NCBI GenBank assembly: GCA_916613615.1
Contig: OU744721.1
Coordinates: forward strand, 52,710,747 to 52,774,746
Source of the DNA: Steromphala cineraria
Taxonomy: Eukaryota > Mollusca > Gastropoda > Trochida > Trochidae
Direction of reading: 5' to 3'
DNA: 64,000 nucleotides
This document shows positions 59,521 through 64,000 of this stretch, piece by piece. The position numbers and the translations under genes are program-made. The notes below the pieces were generated by a model. That model made no database searches. It was given only the letters and a program-made list of their open reading frames with translations, and was not told the DNA's origin. Position 1 is the first letter of the stretch; every line of letters begins with the position of its first letter.

Positions 59521-60364
59521 CTGCAACGACAGAGAAACATTAACTCATATCCCTGTTATACCAAAGTTTGCAAGTGACACAGTTTTCAAATTTTACTCAG
59601 GAAACAGAAGTTGTCATATCTGGGAAGTTTATTTGTCAAAATTTATTCATAATTGAACACTCTGGAGTTACTACTCCAAAAAAGGTATAACAAAACGACA
59701 TTATAATCTACACTCAATTTAATTCTTCATGTTGTTTTCTAATGGGTTATACTGAAATTTTTTATACACCCAGGGACTTGTTAGTGGTATGGTGAAGTTA
59801 TCAAGCAAACCTTCTGGCAGCTTTTCGACATGAATAATTCTTAATCATGTTTACTATAGAAATGGATAGTGTGTCTCTTTTTTTGCTTTTATATATTGTC
59901 TGTAAATTGGGTAACTTTTTTTTAATTACTTTTGTGATATAACCCTATTTCCTTGAGGATGTTTTCTACACGAGTCTACATCTACATCAGCATATTGTCA
60001 TTCTTATTGGTTACGACATAAGCTTCGTAACCTAAAGAGTTTGCTATCACAGAGCAAAGAAATGAAATGATATATGAAATTTTAATTTATTAGGAACCTA
60101 TTTTTCATATTCATTGTTCATGTCACATTTTCTTTCCAAATTTGTTGTCCCTTTTATCAACAACACCATATTGAGTTTTTGAACAAAATAAGATTTTATA
60201 TATTAATTCTTATTTCAAATGTAAGGGAAAGTTTTGACCATTTTGTGATCAACTTTTGCTATCAGATCACTGTATCATACTGACTGTATGATATGTTTTC
60301 TGGAAAACTAAATACAAATATATATGAAAAACCTTAATCTGATTCAAGATTGCATTAGAGAGTA

Positions 60365-60900
60365 AATAAATCTTATATCTGGTGATCATTAAGGTCAAAC
60401 AATAAAAGAACACTCTTATTGAGAATACCAATCATGTAATGATTAAAAGTGTTCATAGTTAAGATAAAGCCTTTTCTCAAACTAATGACCTGGCTGTGAC
60501 CTAGATCTTTACGGAGGGAAACCAATTTTAAAGTCCAAGTATTCTCTATATTTGAGTCAGAGTAACAAATTATTTTTCTCTTGAACTCTTGACCAGGTGA
60601 CATTGAATGTCAACATGTTAATTTATTCCAAAGCCGAATAATCAACAAGCAATAATTATGAGTTCTTAAAAAACTTTCAAAATTGTTTCAAAAGTGAACA
60701 TGGCAATATCCTGTATCTTGTGACCTTGGTCTTAGACAATCATGATTATGTTAAAGTGTTTCATTGAGAATAACAATCATGTAATGAAGTGACCTTGTTG
60801 TGAATTCTACCTTTAACTTATTTGAGCGAAAACTCTTTAAAATTTTATTTCTTTTCCACCGTTGACTACAAAATATTTTCGAGTTATTGTTTTTACTGCT
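60365..60900. repeat. Diverged copy of the TGACCTT-rich element in MASK 5' intron
   Basis: Shares AATCATGTAATGATTAAAAG, GTGTTCATAGTTAAGATAAA and GCTGTGACC with 33420-33560, but has lost many TGACCTT motifs. Confidence 0.65.
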
Positions 60901-62946
60901 CAATATTATTTTATTAGCTATATCTTAACGCTAATTTTCCTCCATAAAGTTCTTATCATTATTACAGGAAATGTTGCAAACTTAAAGAAATTAGGTTTGC
61001 TTAAATCTATGGTACAATAGCCATGCGCTGCTGTGGGTTAAATAAACTGTTGACTTATCTCATAATTCTTATCAAACACTACATCATATAAGTTGAAACC
61101 TGATGCTGATCATGTTTCATATTTAAATACTGTCAAACAGTAGCCTAATATTATGCAAACTACAAACAAAATATGTAATGTAATAACAGAAACCTGAATA
61201 GGTTTGCTTATTAACTTAAAAATATCTTAACAAGAGAGATAAACTCGTATACCCAAGGATCGTGAAAGGTAGTGGTTTTGGAGCATTTTTTACATTGCAC
61301 AAAAAAATGGAAAATCAAAATTGTGATGTTTTCTATTGACATGGCAATGTACACTTTGAAATTGCAAAAATTACTTAAAAAGGGGAAATGACCCTTTGAA
61401 AAAGACGTCTTTTCCAATACCTGATCACCTGTCTCTATTTTTGTCACAATATCGTAACGATAAAACTTATATTTTATAGATAGTGCTTGAACAAAACAAA
61501 ATCCAGAAGATAGCTACAAATCAATCAAACAGATGGTGCATAAGTTTTCATTACTGTTTAACATATATTGTATTCATTCAAGGTGTCCATGATTCATGTA
61601 TTTATTATTTAATGTCAAGTAAATTAAACAAAAAACAAAAATTTACGGTATTATGAATAAAAGATTATTAATTTTTTAATTATTTCCTTATGATAATTTA
61701 AGCACAGGAATCAATCTAATTTCAAAGACCATGGTCAAATTATTTATTTAAACCTTACAAAATTGTAGTTCACAAAATTCCTTCGGTAATTATTTTTGAA
61801 AAAAGTTTTGATTAAAAGTGTGCCTGTATTAGGTAAGGAGGTTACTGGTAGGTCAGACTTTAACTGCTTTTCAAAGTGCCTCTCCAAGATTACAATTTTT
61901 GAAGAAGTGCAAATTTACGGATGTCATTTGTTGAGTTTTGCTGATACACAGACATGTCCCGATACGAGTCGATATAAAAGAATGATACATGTCACCTTAA
62001 ACAATTTTCGGGATACTGTTTATAAACAAATTTAATGATAATATCTTGATTTTAAGGTTATTAGCAATTTGAGAGTCAACAATCAATATTATCACAAAAC
62101 AGACATTGTATAACAATATCTGCATATCGTCAAATTAGTATCACGATTCTAAATTGATCAATATTGCTATGTGTATATCATCAATTAATCACAACTTTAG
62201 ACAGTTGCCCCTGTAGGACTTACACAAAATGGTATCATAATAAAGATATTGCCAAAAACCAAATTTTTCTAATTCTTATTAATCTAACTTAGCATTATTC
62301 ATATATGATAATTAAATAAATCTGTAAAAAACTCAATTTGCAATAATTATATTATTTTATTATCACTATTTATACATAAACTTCTTTATTCATACTGCTG
62401 GACAATTGCTAAAACAACACAATAATGTAATGCATTTATCAACATTATGTGTCCTAGGCTAATGAACAGGTTCATTTCTGATAAAATATCTCATCCTTGC
62501 TACTTATGTACTGATGTAACTCTTCATATCTGTCTGGCTTCTAGATTTGCAAACTGCAACGGGAAAATTATTTCAACAAAAAAATTAAATTTCTTGACAA
62601 ATGTCATTTATTTGATAACTTGCCATTGATAACTTGGTCGAATATCAACAGCAACAGCAAAATTGACATTCATATTGGTCAATTTTTTAATATAAATATG
62701 TGATAAACATTAAATCTTCTTATTTATGTACTATAACTTTAAAATGATCTCAAGCAAGTTATTCAAAACATTAAATTGAAATTTGATTACTAATATTTGC
62801 AATCCCAGTAAAACTGCAAAAACAAGTGAGCGCCTTTTTGGGAAATATTTTAGCCATTTATCAACTTCTAACGCAGTTAAAATTTTGAAATTTGTGACAT
62901 GACAGTGAACCGTTTTCTTGCGTACTCTTTTCTCATCAAACTGGAC

Positions 62947-63363
62947 TACTGTAATTTCTCTATTAATTCGACATCTCTAATAATTCGACCGCATACTATA
63001 ATTCTGAGGTCACAAATTCAAATCACATCTAATAATTCAGTTTTGTGTTCCTGTGTTTCAACCACTGCTGAAAATAATGGTTTAATTTGCAAAAATAGAA
63101 TTGATAATTGCAATGTGTAATTTTCTCTGTTGCAGTAGTCAATCATCAATGAATAATATATTATTTATGATAACTATGGCATTTTCATGTGGTCATCTAT
63201 GGAAACTATGTATTAATTATATATAATATAAATTCCTGATATCTATCTAATATTTCTACCATAGTACCAAATAAGCCACCAAGAGTGAAATTAGTTCAAC
63301 AATAGACATTTTTTGAAAATCTTTTGAAAATTTTAGGGTCGAATTAATAGAGAAATTACGGTA
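62947..63363. mobile_element. 417-bp MITE with ~26-bp inverted ends
   Basis: Left TACTGTAATTTCTCTATTAA..., right ...TTAATAGAGAAATTACGGTA. The TIRs differ at one base and have TA at each border. No coding potential. Confidence 0.8.
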
Positions 63364-63569
63364 GTCTGTAATTAATCTCTTTCAAGGGATAGCCTTATTT
63401 TTTCAAGGCAAATATTCATACCCCTAAATAAATTTGTTCATCACTAACATCAATCTTAGCCTCCTATTTTCTTGCATTCTAGCCCTCATTATTTAATTCC
63501 AAACAGTACTGCCCCTACTCGCTGTTGAATAACAAGGCTTAACACAGTCTGTTAAATGTGTTCCTGTGT

Positions 63570-63592
63570 GGGGGGGGGGGGGGGGGGGGGGG
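63570..63592. repeat. 23-G homopolymer
   Basis: Uninterrupted G run in the MASK 5' intron, one of two long G runs in the window (the other is at 10226-10249). Lengths of such runs are error-prone. Confidence 0.8.
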
Positions 63593-64000
63593 AGAAATAT
63601 GTATCAGGGCTTTCCTCTCCACAACGGTCTGAATGCACCCAAGCTAGGCGCTTGTTCAACACCAGTTTAGCACAGCCAAAACCTAGTCACTAGCGGACCA
63701 ATCTCATAGTCCCTTTCAAAAACCATCACGGCACATCACATTAAGAGGCTTAATCAGTAGTCAGTCACTCTGTCAATTTAGATTTTCAATGGATTAAACA
63801 TATTTTTAAAATTCTTGCATTAAACAAGGTGTCAATTTATTTAAAAAGGTGAGCGAGCAAAAAATAATGTCTTTGTTATTGACTCACAAAGAGTGGGGTG
63901 AGGTAAGGTGAGGTGATTTTGAGTTCAACATCGCTTTTTAGAGTATATCACTGCTGCCAGTATTCTTGCAGGGAGAAAGTCCACAACACTATTGTGGCTA

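Larger units (their letters stand above)
59521..64000 (-). other. ANKHD1: 5' intron of MASK, no exon seen
   Basis: Repeats at 60365-60900 and 62947-63363 and a G run, but no first coding exon and no CpG-like promoter. The MASK start must lie further right. Confidence 0.6.

Overview
The window is nuclear DNA from an invertebrate animal, most likely a mollusc. It is AT-rich, its genes have many introns with GT-AG (and one GC-AG) splice sites, and it is packed with short non-autonomous transposons and satellite-like DNA. Three repeat types point to molluscs: the GTGAGTGAG...ACGCCGCTTGGGCAATATTTCAGCC motif family, a pearl-like element with ~170-bp core repeats between CATCCCCCGCC and GGTGGGGGAT ends, and a TGACCTTGACCTTTGACC-rich repeat. 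The exact species cannot be read from the sequence. No bacterial genes, CRISPR arrays, rRNA genes or intact tRNA genes were seen.

Layout. (1) 3488-9329, minus: a complete canonical KDEL receptor (4 exons, 212 aa, exon phases as in vertebrates). (2) 9330-25044: no confident gene. It holds a perfect 22-bp inverted repeat, a ~5.1-kb 51-bp satellite (about 13890-18973) with a visible ~1.5-kb higher-order duplication, several MITEs, a pearl-like element and one orphan exon-like segment (about 23721-23919). (3) 25045-27031, minus: a second, divergent KDEL-receptor paralogue (3 exons, 220 aa). It keeps the ligand-pocket residues but has lost the TM7 aspartate and the canonical tail. (4) 28356-31574, plus: a complete FADD orthologue (DED + death domain, 206 aa, with an 18-nt microexon). 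(5) 31577-34340: repeat-rich gap with a nuclear-receptor-half-site-rich tandem element. (6) 36759-59520, minus: 33 coding exons (8001 nt in frame) of the MASK/ANKHD1-ANKRD17 orthologue, with 15 + 10 ankyrin repeats, polyQ linker, KH domain and low-complexity C-terminus. Its N-terminal exon lies beyond position 64000. A candidate alternative last exon sits at 34649-34687. (7) 59521-64000: its 5' intron, repeats only.

The genes are not an operon. The two KDEL receptors form a same-strand pair split by satellite and MITE DNA. The paralogue and FADD are head to head about 1.3 kb apart, and FADD and MASK converge tail to tail.

The most unusual items are the KDEL-receptor paralogue, the satellite, the MITE family with 9-bp target duplications and outward TATA motifs, the perfect hairpin and the alternative MASK terminal exon. 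Exon borders were read by eye and checked by phase arithmetic. No database search was possible.
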